NCBI RefSeq assembly: GCF_014137995.1
Contig: NZ_JACGWV010000002.1
Coordinates: forward strand, 186,001-250,000
Source: Promicromonospora sukumoe
Lineage (GTDB): Bacteria; Actinomycetota; Actinomycetes; Actinomycetales; Cellulomonadaceae
DNA: 64,000 bases
Direction: 5' to 3'
Below are positions 37,028 to 44,236 of this stretch, piece by piece; position 1 is the stretch's first letter; every line of letters starts with the position of its first letter. Under the pieces are notes generated by a model. The model had not been told where the DNA came from, ran no database searches, and saw only the letters and a list, made by a program, of their open reading frames with translations. The position numbers and the translations under genes are program-made.

Positions 37028-38203
37028 GTGACCGACCTCTTGTCCGACGAGCTGCTTGCCGACGTCCGCGAACGCGCGGCCGACTACGACCGGGACAACG
37101 CGTTCTTCGCCGAGGACCTGGCGGACCTCCAGGCGGCCGGATACCTGGGCGCGATGGTCCCCACGGAGCTCGGCGGCGCGGGCCTCACGCTGCACCAGAC
37201 CGCCCGCCTGCAGGCGCGGCTGGCCGCGCACGCCCCGGCGACGGCGCTGGCCGTGAACATGCACCACGTCTGGGTCGGCGTCGGTCGCTACCTGCATGAG
37301 CGCGGCGACTCGTCGCTGGACTGGCTGCTGCGGGAGGCGGCGTCGGGCGAGGTGTTCGGGTTCGGCTACTCGGAGCCGGGCAACGACCTGGTGCTGCTCG
37401 GCTCCCGCACGGAGGCGCGGCCCGACGGCTCGGGCGGCTACACGTTCCACGGCCGCAAGATCTTCACCTCCAACTCCCCCGCCTGGACGCGGCTCGGCGT
37501 GCTCGGCCTGGAGAAGACCGGCATGCTGCGCGGCCGCAACGGCTCGGCGCGCCTGGTGCACGCCTTCATCACCCGCGAGGGCGGCGGGTTCGAGATCCTC
37601 GACGACTGGGACACGCTCGGCATGCGCGCCTCCCAGTCGCGGTCCACGGTGCTCGACGGCGCCCACGCGCCCGCCGACCGCGTGCTGCGCCTGCTGCCGC
37701 CCGGCCCCTCGCTGGACCCGTACGTGGTGGGCATCTTCACGTCGTTCGAGGTGCTGCTGTCGTCGGTGTACGCGGGCATCGCGGACCGGGCGCTGGAGCT
37801 CGCGGTCGAGGCCGCGAACAAGCGCACGTCCATGAAGACGGGCAAGGCGTACGCCCAGGACCCCGACGTCCGGCGCCGGATCGCCGACATGGCGCTGGCG
37901 CTGGACAGCGTGTGGCTCCAGGTCGACGGGATCACCCGGGACCTCGACGCGTCGGCGGCGGACCCCACGCTGGACCGCGGCGCGGGCTGGTTCCGCGCCA
38001 CCGCCGGGCTCAAGGTGCGGGTCACCGACGCGGCGCGCGAGATCGTGGACCAGGCGGTGCGGGTCTCCGGCGGCTCGACCTACTTCAACGGCTCCGAGCT
38101 GGGCCGGCTCTACCGGGACGTGCTCGCGGGCATCTTCCACCCTTCCAGCGACGACGCCGCCCACTCGACGGTCGCCCAGTCGCTGCTGGGCCCGCTGGAC
38201 TAG
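37028..38203 (+). CDS. Acyl-CoA-dehydrogenase-like flavoprotein, atypical active site
   Basis: A 391-residue FAD protein of the acyl-CoA dehydrogenase fold. It shows FAEDLADLQAAGYLGAMVPTELGGAG, FGFGYSEPGNDLVLLG (flavin loop), TFHGRKIFTSNSPAWT, and the C-terminal RLYRDVLAGIFHPSSDDAAH. In true dehydrogenases the last segment usually holds a YEGT motif with the catalytic Glu; here it reads FHPS, as in flavin monooxygenase relatives such as DszC/SfnB. It may therefore be an FMNH2- or FADH2-dependent monooxygenase. GTG start is 9 nt after the PucR-like gene. Confidence 0.75.
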   Translation: MTDLLSDELLADVRERAADYDRDNAFFAEDLADLQAAGYLGAMVPTELGGAGLTLHQTARLQARLAAHAPATALAVNMHHVWVGVGRYLHERGDSSLDWLLREAASGEVFGFGYSEPGNDLVLLGSRTEARPDGSGGYTFHGRKIFTSNSPAWTRLGVLGLEKTGMLRGRNGSARLVHAFITREGGGFEILDDWDTLGMRASQSRSTVLDGAHAPADRVLRLLPPGPSLDPYVVGIFTSFEVLLSSVYAGIADRALELAVEAANKRTSMKTGKAYAQDPDVRRRIADMALALDSVWLQVDGITRDLDASAADPTLDRGAGWFRATAGLKVRVTDAAREIVDQAVRVSGGSTYFNGSELGRLYRDVLAGIFHPSSDDAAHSTVAQSLLGPLD

Positions 38204-38218
38204 CGGGGCGCGTGCGGA

Positions 38219-38315
38219 TGGTCGGCAAAACGGGTGGTCGGCAGAACGTCAGGTGATCGGCAGCCCGAGTTGCCGATCACCTGACATTCTGCCGACCGCC
38301 TGACGTCTTGCCGAT
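38219..38315. repeat. Palindromic element family E, copy 2, with degenerate outer arms
   Basis: The 62-bp core at 38236-38297 has outer arms GGTCGGCAG / CTGCCGACC and perfect inner arms GTCAGGTGATCGGCA / TGCCGATCACCTGAC around an 8-base loop. Extra half-units (GGTCGGCAAAACG, GACGTCTTGCCGATC) flank it. It lies between the flavoprotein and the convergent transsulfuration gene. Confidence 0.87.
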
Positions 38316-38331
38316 CAGCCGGGAGCAGCGG

Positions 38332-39537
38332 TCAGGCGCGGAGCGCCGCGTCCAGGTCGCGCCAGAGGTCCTCGACGTCCTCGATGCCGACCGACAGGCG
38401 CAGCAGGTCCTCGGGCACGGTGTGCGCCTCGGTTCCCCACCGGCGGCGGCGCTCCAGCATCGACTCCACGCCACCGAGCGAGGTGGCGGGCAGCCACAGG
38501 CCGACGGCGTCCACGACGGCGTCGGCCCGCTCGACCGGGCCGACGCCGGAGCGCGACGCGGGCCGGACGCCGAGGATCGCGCCGAACCCGTTCATCTGCG
38601 CCTTCGCGCGCTCGTGCCCCGGGTCGCCGGGCAGCGAGGGGTGCCGCACCTCGGCGACGTCCGGGTGCTCCGCGAGCCGGCGGGCGAGCTCGGCCGCCGT
38701 CGCCTGGGCGCGCTCGAAGCGCAGGGCGAGGGTGCGCAGGCCGCGCAGCGCGAGCCACACCTCGAACGGGCCGGCGATCGCGCCGTGCAGCGTGCGGTGC
38801 TCGCGCAGGGTGGCGGCCAGCCCCGCGTCCCGCGTCACGAGCGCGCCGAGCACGACGTCGGAGTGCCCCGCCAGGTACTTGGTCACGGAGTGCAGCACGA
38901 TGTCGGCGCCCTGCTCCAGCGGGTTCTGGCCCAGCGGCGTCGCGAACGTGTTGTCCACGACCGAGCGCACCCCGGCGGCCCGGGCGGCGCCGAGCACGGC
39001 GGGCAGGTCGGCGACCTCCAGCATCGGGTTGGTGGGCGACTCGGCCAGGAACAGGTCGGCACCGGCGAGCGCGGCGACCACGGCGTCCGTGTCCGCGATG
39101 TCCACGTACCGCAGGGTCACGCCGTGCCGCTCCGAGATCTGCCGGGCCAGCACCATGCCCGCCTGGTAGGCGTGCCGCGGCAGCACGAGCGTGCCGCCGT
39201 CGGGCACCAGGGAGAAGACGGCCGCGATCGCCGCCATGCCCGAGCCGAACACGATGCCCTCGCCGGGCTCCCCCGTGCCGGCCTCCAGCGCGGCCAGCGC
39301 CGACTCGAACGGGTGCCAGGCATCGTTGTCGCCGCGCGCGTACGAGAGCTCGCCGGAGGTGACCACGCCGCGCGACACGTACGTCGAGTTCAGCGGCACG
39401 GACGGGTTGATGTGCCCGCCCTGCTCGCGCGCCGGGCGTCCGGCGGCGACGACGAGGGTGGCGGGGGCGAGCCCGGCGGGGTGCGCAGCGGGGTGCGCGT
39501 CGCGCTGCGTGGCGGTGTCCTCAGGGGTGGTGCTCAT
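38332..39537 (-). CDS. Cystathionine gamma-synthase/lyase-type transsulfuration enzyme
   Basis: A 401-residue PLP enzyme. It has FGSGMAAIAAVFSLVPDGG, ESPTNPMLEVADLPAV, VDNTFATPLGQNPLEQGADIV and the PLP Lys in HSVTKYLAGHSDVVLGA, with SLGGVESMLERRRRW near the C-terminus. These do not separate MetB, CGL and MET25-type activities. ATG at 39537 gives a 20-residue Ala/Thr lead before the fold. No SAM riboswitch was seen upstream; the gap to the MFS gene is filled by repeats. Confidence 0.87.
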   Translation of the reverse strand: MSTTPEDTATQRDAHPAAHPAGLAPATLVVAAGRPAREQGGHINPSVPLNSTYVSRGVVTSGELSYARGDNDAWHPFESALAALEAGTGEPGEGIVFGSGMAAIAAVFSLVPDGGTLVLPRHAYQAGMVLARQISERHGVTLRYVDIADTDAVVAALAGADLFLAESPTNPMLEVADLPAVLGAARAAGVRSVVDNTFATPLGQNPLEQGADIVLHSVTKYLAGHSDVVLGALVTRDAGLAATLREHRTLHGAIAGPFEVWLALRGLRTLALRFERAQATAAELARRLAEHPDVAEVRHPSLPGDPGHERAKAQMNGFGAILGVRPASRSGVGPVERADAVVDAVGLWLPATSLGGVESMLERRRRWGTEAHTVPEDLLRLSVGIEDVEDLWRDLDAALRA

Positions 39538-39584
39538 GCTCGGGAGAATACGACCGCCCCGCGGCGGGCGCCCCGCCCGTCCGC

Positions 39585-39656
39585 AGGACGACCTGTCAGA
39601 CCAGGGCGACATGTCAACCCCGGGCGACCTGTCAGACCCGGGCGACGTGTCAGACC
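39585..39656. repeat. 4 x 18-bp tandem repeat flanking family-A copy 4
   Basis: Units such as CGGGCGACCTGTCAGACC repeat four times with two or three changes, and the last runs into the left arm of the family-A palindrome. They look like serial copies of the element's end. Confidence 0.8.
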
Positions 39657-39692
39657 CACAGGTCCCCCGGGTGACCTACGCGTCTGACACGT
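39645..39692. repeat. Palindromic element family A, copy 4, forming the 3' end of the MFS gene
   Basis: Imperfect palindrome ACGTGTCAGACCCACAGGT... with centre CCCGGG. On the minus strand it codes PDVSDA followed by the TAG stop of the MFS gene, so it replaced or extended that protein's C-terminus. Confidence 0.85.
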
Positions 39693-41004
39693 CCGGGGTG
39701 GGCTGGCGGACCCGGCGGATCAGCAGCGACATGAGCGCCGCCCCCGCGCACAGGGCGCCGGCGCCGTACCAGACCGCGTCGTACGAGCCGGTCATGTCGC
39801 GCACCAGGCCGCCCGCGAACGCGACCACCCCCGCGCCGACCTGGTGCGACGCGAGCACCCAGCCGAACACGATGGGCGCGTCCTCGCCGTAGAACTCCCG
39901 GCACAGGGCGAGCGTCGGCGGCACGGTCGCCACCCAGTCCAGCCCGTAGAACACGATGAAGAACACCATCGGCATCTCGACGTTCGGAGCCATCAGGGAG
40001 GGCAGGAACAGCAGGGCCACGCCGCGCAGCGTGTAGTAGACGCCCAGCAGCACGCGCGGCGAGTACCGGTCGGTCAGCCAGCCGGACCCGATGGTGCCGA
40101 TCACGTCCACGACGCCGATCACGGCGAGCAGGCTCGCGGCGACCGTGATGGGCATGCCGTGGTCGTGGGCGCCGGGCACGAAGTGCGTGCGGACCAGCCC
40201 GTTCGTCGTCGCGCCGCAGATCGCGAAGGCGCCGGCCAGCAGCCAGAACGGACCCGTGCGGGCGGCGTCGAACAGGGCGGTGACGGCCCGGCGGGCCGCG
40301 CCGCGTGTGGGGGCGGGCTTGGGCGCGTACGTGCCGCCGTAGGGCGCCAGCCCCATATCTGCGGGGTGGTCACGGAGCAGGAACAGCACGAGCGGGATCG
40401 CCACGAGCGAGGCGATGGCCACGGTGACCGACGCCGGGCGCCAGCCCTGGTTCTCCACGATCCACGCGAGCAGCGGCAGGAACACGAGCTGGCCCGACGC
40501 CGTGGCCGCCGTGAGCACGCCGCTGACCAGGCCGCGCCGCGCCACGAACCAGCGCCCCGTCACGGTGGCGGTGAACGCGAGCGCCATGCTTCCGCTGCCC
40601 ACGCCGACCAGGAGCCCCCAGCCGAGCACGAACTGCCACGGCTCGGACATCCAGACGGTCGACAGGGCGCCGCCGGTGATCACGACGAGCGCGACGGTGA
40701 CCACGGGCCGCATGCCGAACCGGTCCATCAGGGAGGCGGCGAACGGCGCCGTCAGCCCGTAGAGCACGGACTGCAGGCCGACGGCGAAGCCGATCGTGGC
40801 GCGCGACCAGCCGAGCTCCGCGTTCAGCGGGTCCACGAACAGGCCGGGCGCGGCGGTGAACGCCGCGGCGCACATGACGGTCACGAAGCTGACGAGGGCC
40901 ACCCACCAGGCGGGGTGGATGCGGGGCGTCCGGCCCGGCGCGGTCTGGCCGGGGCCCTGCGGTGTGTTCTGGCCCGCCGGCACGGGGACGTCTGTCTGGG
41001 TCAC
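39676..41004 (-). CDS. MFS transporter (monocarboxylate/OFA-like)
   Basis: A 442-residue twelve-helix carrier. The N-terminal half shows WWVALVSFVTVMCAAAFTAAPGLFV, GWSRATIGFAVGLQ and the motif-A-like DRFGMRPV; the second half starts after a charged loop (about 205-230) and includes GSGWLTDRYSPRVLLG. The layout resembles monocarboxylate/oxalate-formate carriers. GTG at 41004 is the best start; an in-frame ATG 17 codons upstream is possible. The last residues and stop lie inside a family-A palindrome. Divergent from a GlxA-like regulator. Confidence 0.82.
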   Translation of the reverse strand: MTQTDVPVPAGQNTPQGPGQTAPGRTPRIHPAWWVALVSFVTVMCAAAFTAAPGLFVDPLNAELGWSRATIGFAVGLQSVLYGLTAPFAASLMDRFGMRPVVTVALVVITGGALSTVWMSEPWQFVLGWGLLVGVGSGSMALAFTATVTGRWFVARRGLVSGVLTAATASGQLVFLPLLAWIVENQGWRPASVTVAIASLVAIPLVLFLLRDHPADMGLAPYGGTYAPKPAPTRGAARRAVTALFDAARTGPFWLLAGAFAICGATTNGLVRTHFVPGAHDHGMPITVAASLLAVIGVVDVIGTIGSGWLTDRYSPRVLLGVYYTLRGVALLFLPSLMAPNVEMPMVFFIVFYGLDWVATVPPTLALCREFYGEDAPIVFGWVLASHQVGAGVVAFAGGLVRDMTGSYDAVWYGAGALCAGAALMSLLIRRVRQPTPDVSDA

Positions 41005-41075
41005 GGCATCAGCATGCTGGGGCGCGGCCGCCAGAAACAGTGGCCCGGAGGACACACAACGTTAGGTTCCGGCCG

Positions 41076-41081
41076 TATGAT
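41076..41081 (+). promoter_or_regulatory. -10 box of the GlxA-like regulator gene (leaderless mRNA likely)
   Basis: TATGAT ends seven bases before the ATG at 41088, so transcription would begin at or next to the start codon. No Shine-Dalgarno sequence is seen. Confidence 0.5.
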
Positions 41082-41087
41082 CGGGTC

Positions 41088-42146
41088 ATGGCCCAGCACA
41101 CCGCGCGTAGGCACCGCGTCGCCGTCCTGATCCGGCCCGGCTTCATCCCGTTCGAGCTCGGCATCCCGCACCGGATCTTCGGCATCGCGCGCGACGCCGA
41201 GCTCCGGCCCCTGTACGACGTCGTGACCTGCACGCCCGGCGGCCCGGGCCTCGTGCGGTCGGACTCCGACGTGCTGGTCCAGGTGGAGCACGGGCCCGAG
41301 GTGCTGGAGACGGCGGACACCGTGGTGGTGCCGGCGTCGCACACCTCCGGGCCGGACGGGACGGACCCCGCCGTCGGCGACCCGGTGCTCGAACCCGAGC
41401 TCGCGGCGGCGCTGACCCGGATCAGGCCCGGCGCCCGCCTCATGTCCATCTGCACGGGCGCGTTCGTGCTGGCCGCCGCGGGCCTGCTCGACGGCCGGCC
41501 CGCCACCACGCACTGGATGGAGAGCGGCCGCTTTCGGCAGCTCTACCCGCGTGTGGACCTCGACCCGAACGTCCTCTACACCGACGACGGCGACGTGCTC
41601 ACCTCGGCCGGCGTCGCCTCCGGCGTCGACCTGTGCCTGCACGTCGTGCGCCGCGACCACGGCACGGCGATTGCGCAGGACGTCGCGCGCCGCACCGTGG
41701 TGCCGCCGCACCGGGACGGCGGCCAGGCGCAGTTCATCCGGCGCCCGGTGGTCGCGGGGCCCACCCTGGGGCCCGGCGTCGGCCCGGGGGCGGGCGGCGC
41801 GCCCGGCGCCCAGGGCCGTGGCCCAGGCACGGCCGCGACCCGGGCCTGGGCGCTGGACCGGCTGGACGAGCCGCTGACGCTGACCGGCATGGCCCGGCAT
41901 GCCGCGATGTCGGTGCGCACCTTCACGCGCCGGTTCCGGGACGAGACCGGCGAGAGCCCCGCCCAGTGGCTCACCCGCCAGCGCGTCGAGCACGCCCGCA
42001 CGCTGCTGGAGAGCACGGTGCTGCCGGTCGAGCAGGTCGCCCGGCGCTGCGGCTTCGGCACCGCGCAGTCGCTGCGCGCGCACGTGCAGACGGCGCTCGG
42101 CGTGACGCCGTCGGCCTACCGCCGCACGTTCCGCCGGGCGGCCTGA
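41088..42146 (+). CDS. GlxA-type regulator: DJ-1/PfpI-like domain plus AraC helix-turn-helix
   Basis: A 352-residue regulator. The first 190 residues form a DJ-1/PfpI-like sensor (VAVLIRPGFIPFELGIPHRIFG, and the nucleophile-elbow MSICTGAFVLAAAGLLDG). After a Gly/Pro-rich linker (about 225-245), the AraC domain has LTGMARHAAMSVRTFTRRFRDETGESPAQWLTRQRVEHAR and VARRCGFGTAQSLRAHVQ. It is divergent from the MFS gene with only 83 bases between, so it most likely controls that carrier. The effector is unknown. Confidence 0.88.
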   Translation: MAQHTARRHRVAVLIRPGFIPFELGIPHRIFGIARDAELRPLYDVVTCTPGGPGLVRSDSDVLVQVEHGPEVLETADTVVVPASHTSGPDGTDPAVGDPVLEPELAAALTRIRPGARLMSICTGAFVLAAAGLLDGRPATTHWMESGRFRQLYPRVDLDPNVLYTDDGDVLTSAGVASGVDLCLHVVRRDHGTAIAQDVARRTVVPPHRDGGQAQFIRRPVVAGPTLGPGVGPGAGGAPGAQGRGPGTAATRAWALDRLDEPLTLTGMARHAAMSVRTFTRRFRDETGESPAQWLTRQRVEHARTLLESTVLPVEQVARRCGFGTAQSLRAHVQTALGVTPSAYRRTFRRAA

Positions 42147-42150
42147 CCGT

Positions 42151-42243
42151 CCCGCTGGTCGAGCGTCCCCCGCTGGTCGAGCTTGTCGAGACCCGGCGAG
42201 GTCTCGACAAGCTCGACCAGCGAACATCGGCTCGACCAGCGGG
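42151..42243. repeat. Palindromic element family F: nested palindrome
   Basis: Inner arms of 23 bp (CGCTGGTCGAGCTTGTCGAG and its complement) surround a 6-base loop; outer arms CCCGCTGGTCGAGC / GCTCGACCAGCGGG enclose it. It fills the gap between the convergent GlxA-like gene and the beta-helix gene, so it could stop transcription both ways. A half-site is in fpg. Confidence 0.88.
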
Positions 42244-42260
42244 AGCCGGAACAGGGTCGG

Positions 42261-44162
42261 TCAGGACTCCGGGACCGGGTACGGGAAGGCGTCGGTGACG
42301 CCGATCTTGTCGTACTCCATCTGCGAGGCGTCGAAGTCGGCCTCCCAGTTCCCGTTGCTCACCTCGTTGCACTGGTACGACTGGTACGACTGGTCGGTCG
42401 TCTCGCCCACCTCGATGTTGCTGAACGAGAAGCCGCAGCCGCCCGCGTCCATGTGGACTCCCCGGGTGCCGCTGTCCGGCATGGCGCCGGCCGGGTCCGG
42501 GAGGACGTCGCCGATGACCATCTGGTCGACGGTGTTCTTCACCGGGTGCGGTTCCTGGTTGGCGACGCCGTACGTGTAGAACGCGCCCATGTCGCCCGAG
42601 TCCAGCCCTGCCTCGTCGATCCGGATGTACCGGAAGGTGTTGTTGTCGGTGTACTGCTCACCGTCCTTCACCTCCGGCCGGGACTCGAGGCTGATGCCGT
42701 AGCGCGCGGAGTTGCGCACGTGGACGTGCTCCACGGTGTTGTTGCCGGTGCTCATCAGCTCGATGCCCGAGGCGTCACCGGGCACCAGCTCACCGACGTG
42801 ATGGATGTAGAGGTTGCGGAACGTGTGCTCGTGGGAGAGGTCGCCCTCCCCCGGCCAGCCGCCCTCGACCTTGATGCCGTCGGCGCCGAGGTTCTCCAGG
42901 AGCGAGTCCTCGACCGTGAGGTGGTCGTTGGCGAACAGGGCGTAGACGCCCATGAACCCCGTGTCGCGCACGTGCATCCCGGTGAGCGTGATGCCGCTCG
43001 TGTTCTCCAGCGTGATCGCGCCGAACCGGTTGCGCGGCATCTCGATCTGCCGGTCGTACTCCGGGTACTTGTGCGCGTCCCCGGAGTCGCCCGCGCTGAT
43101 CCAGCCCGCGCGGTACCAGTCGACGAAGTCGGAGTACTGGACGCCGATCCCGTCGAACGTGATGTCGTGCGCCCGGTCCTCGGGCGAGGCACCCTTCACG
43201 TCGACCACCTTCGCGACCGTCGGCCGCATGATCGTGACGTCGTCGATGTCACCGCGCGGGATGTAGTACAGCTCGCCGGCCTCCCGGTCCACGTAGTACT
43301 CGCCCGGCTGGTCGAGGAACGCCATGGCGTTCTGCAGGTAGTAGCGCGAACCGCTCCGGCTGTTCACCATCGCGTAGCGCGTCCAGTGCTTGAGCGTGGC
43401 GAAGTTCTTGCGGTAGTCCTGGCCGATGATCGGGACCGTGTCGGTGAACCAGCTCCAGGAGCCGCCCGACCACACGGTGACCTGGGCGTCCTTGAGCGGG
43501 TTGTTCTCGGGGGTGTCGTCCCAGGCCGGGTCCCAGTCGCCGTCCGCCCAGTAGAGCCACGACCGCACGGCCTCCTTCTCCGGCTCGCCGAGGACGGAGA
43601 ACAGGTACGGAGCCTGGGTGTCCTCCGACGTCCGGTTGGGGTAGCGCGCCAGCTCGGACCGCTCGCCGTCCTCGAAGAGCGTGTAGAACTGCTTGTCGGC
43701 GTCGAACTGGGTCTTGTAGATGCCGTCCTGGTACTCCTCCCAGCCGGTGACCTCCTCGGCGCCGACGAGGTTCGCCGCGCCGGGACCGTCGCTGCTGCGG
43801 TAGATGACCTGGTGCCCACCGCCGCCCGAGTCCTGCTCGGTGAAGCCGATGGTCTCCGTGACGGGATACTCGCCCGCCGCCAGGTTCACCGTGATGTCGC
43901 ACCGCTGCCGCGAGTCGCGGTTCAGACCCTTCTCGCGGATGTGGTCACGGGCCCCCTCAACCGTCTTGAACGGGTCCTTGGCGGTCCCCTTGCCCCGGTC
44001 GTCGCCCGACGGCGAGACGTAGAGCTGCTGGCACTTCGCGGACGTCGCCACGGCCGCGGCGTCGGCGAGCCGGTCGAGCGCGACCCCGCCGCTTCCCGCT
44101 GCGGCGACCAGGCTCACCGCGGCGACCGCCACGGTGCTGTTCCGGATCCAATTCCTGGACAT
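42261..44162 (-). CDS. Secreted right-handed beta-helix protein, GH141-like
   Basis: A 633-residue exported protein with a signal peptide (about 1-37, ending near AADAAAVATSA). It starts the fold with QQLYVSPSGDDRGKGTAKDPFKTVEGARDHIR, typical of beta-helix carbohydrate enzymes, then shows repeated coils rich in Asn/Ile (ITLENTSGITLTGMHVRDTGFMGV, IELMSTGNNTVEHVHVRNSARYGISL). The overall layout resembles GH141 (fucosidase/xylanase), though polysaccharide lyases share the fold. It lies 74 nt after the GH95 gene on the same strand, so joint action on fucose-containing glycans is plausible. Confidence 0.7.
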   Translation of the reverse strand: MSRNWIRNSTVAVAAVSLVAAAGSGGVALDRLADAAAVATSAKCQQLYVSPSGDDRGKGTAKDPFKTVEGARDHIREKGLNRDSRQRCDITVNLAAGEYPVTETIGFTEQDSGGGGHQVIYRSSDGPGAANLVGAEEVTGWEEYQDGIYKTQFDADKQFYTLFEDGERSELARYPNRTSEDTQAPYLFSVLGEPEKEAVRSWLYWADGDWDPAWDDTPENNPLKDAQVTVWSGGSWSWFTDTVPIIGQDYRKNFATLKHWTRYAMVNSRSGSRYYLQNAMAFLDQPGEYYVDREAGELYYIPRGDIDDVTIMRPTVAKVVDVKGASPEDRAHDITFDGIGVQYSDFVDWYRAGWISAGDSGDAHKYPEYDRQIEMPRNRFGAITLENTSGITLTGMHVRDTGFMGVYALFANDHLTVEDSLLENLGADGIKVEGGWPGEGDLSHEHTFRNLYIHHVGELVPGDASGIELMSTGNNTVEHVHVRNSARYGISLESRPEVKDGEQYTDNNTFRYIRIDEAGLDSGDMGAFYTYGVANQEPHPVKNTVDQMVIGDVLPDPAGAMPDSGTRGVHMDAGGCGFSFSNIEVGETTDQSYQSYQCNEVSNGNWEADFDASQMEYDKIGVTDAFPYPVPES

Positions 44163-44236
44163 CGATGTCCTTTCGTGGGTGTGGGTTCTTGCGGGTGGTC
44201 AGGCGGGCGGCCCGACAGCCGGGCCGTATGTCCCGG

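Noticed and set aside
39538..39675. SAM riboswitch upstream of the transsulfuration gene
   Set aside because: The gap is made of 18-bp tandem repeats and a palindrome; none of the conserved SAM-aptamer stems or loops was found.
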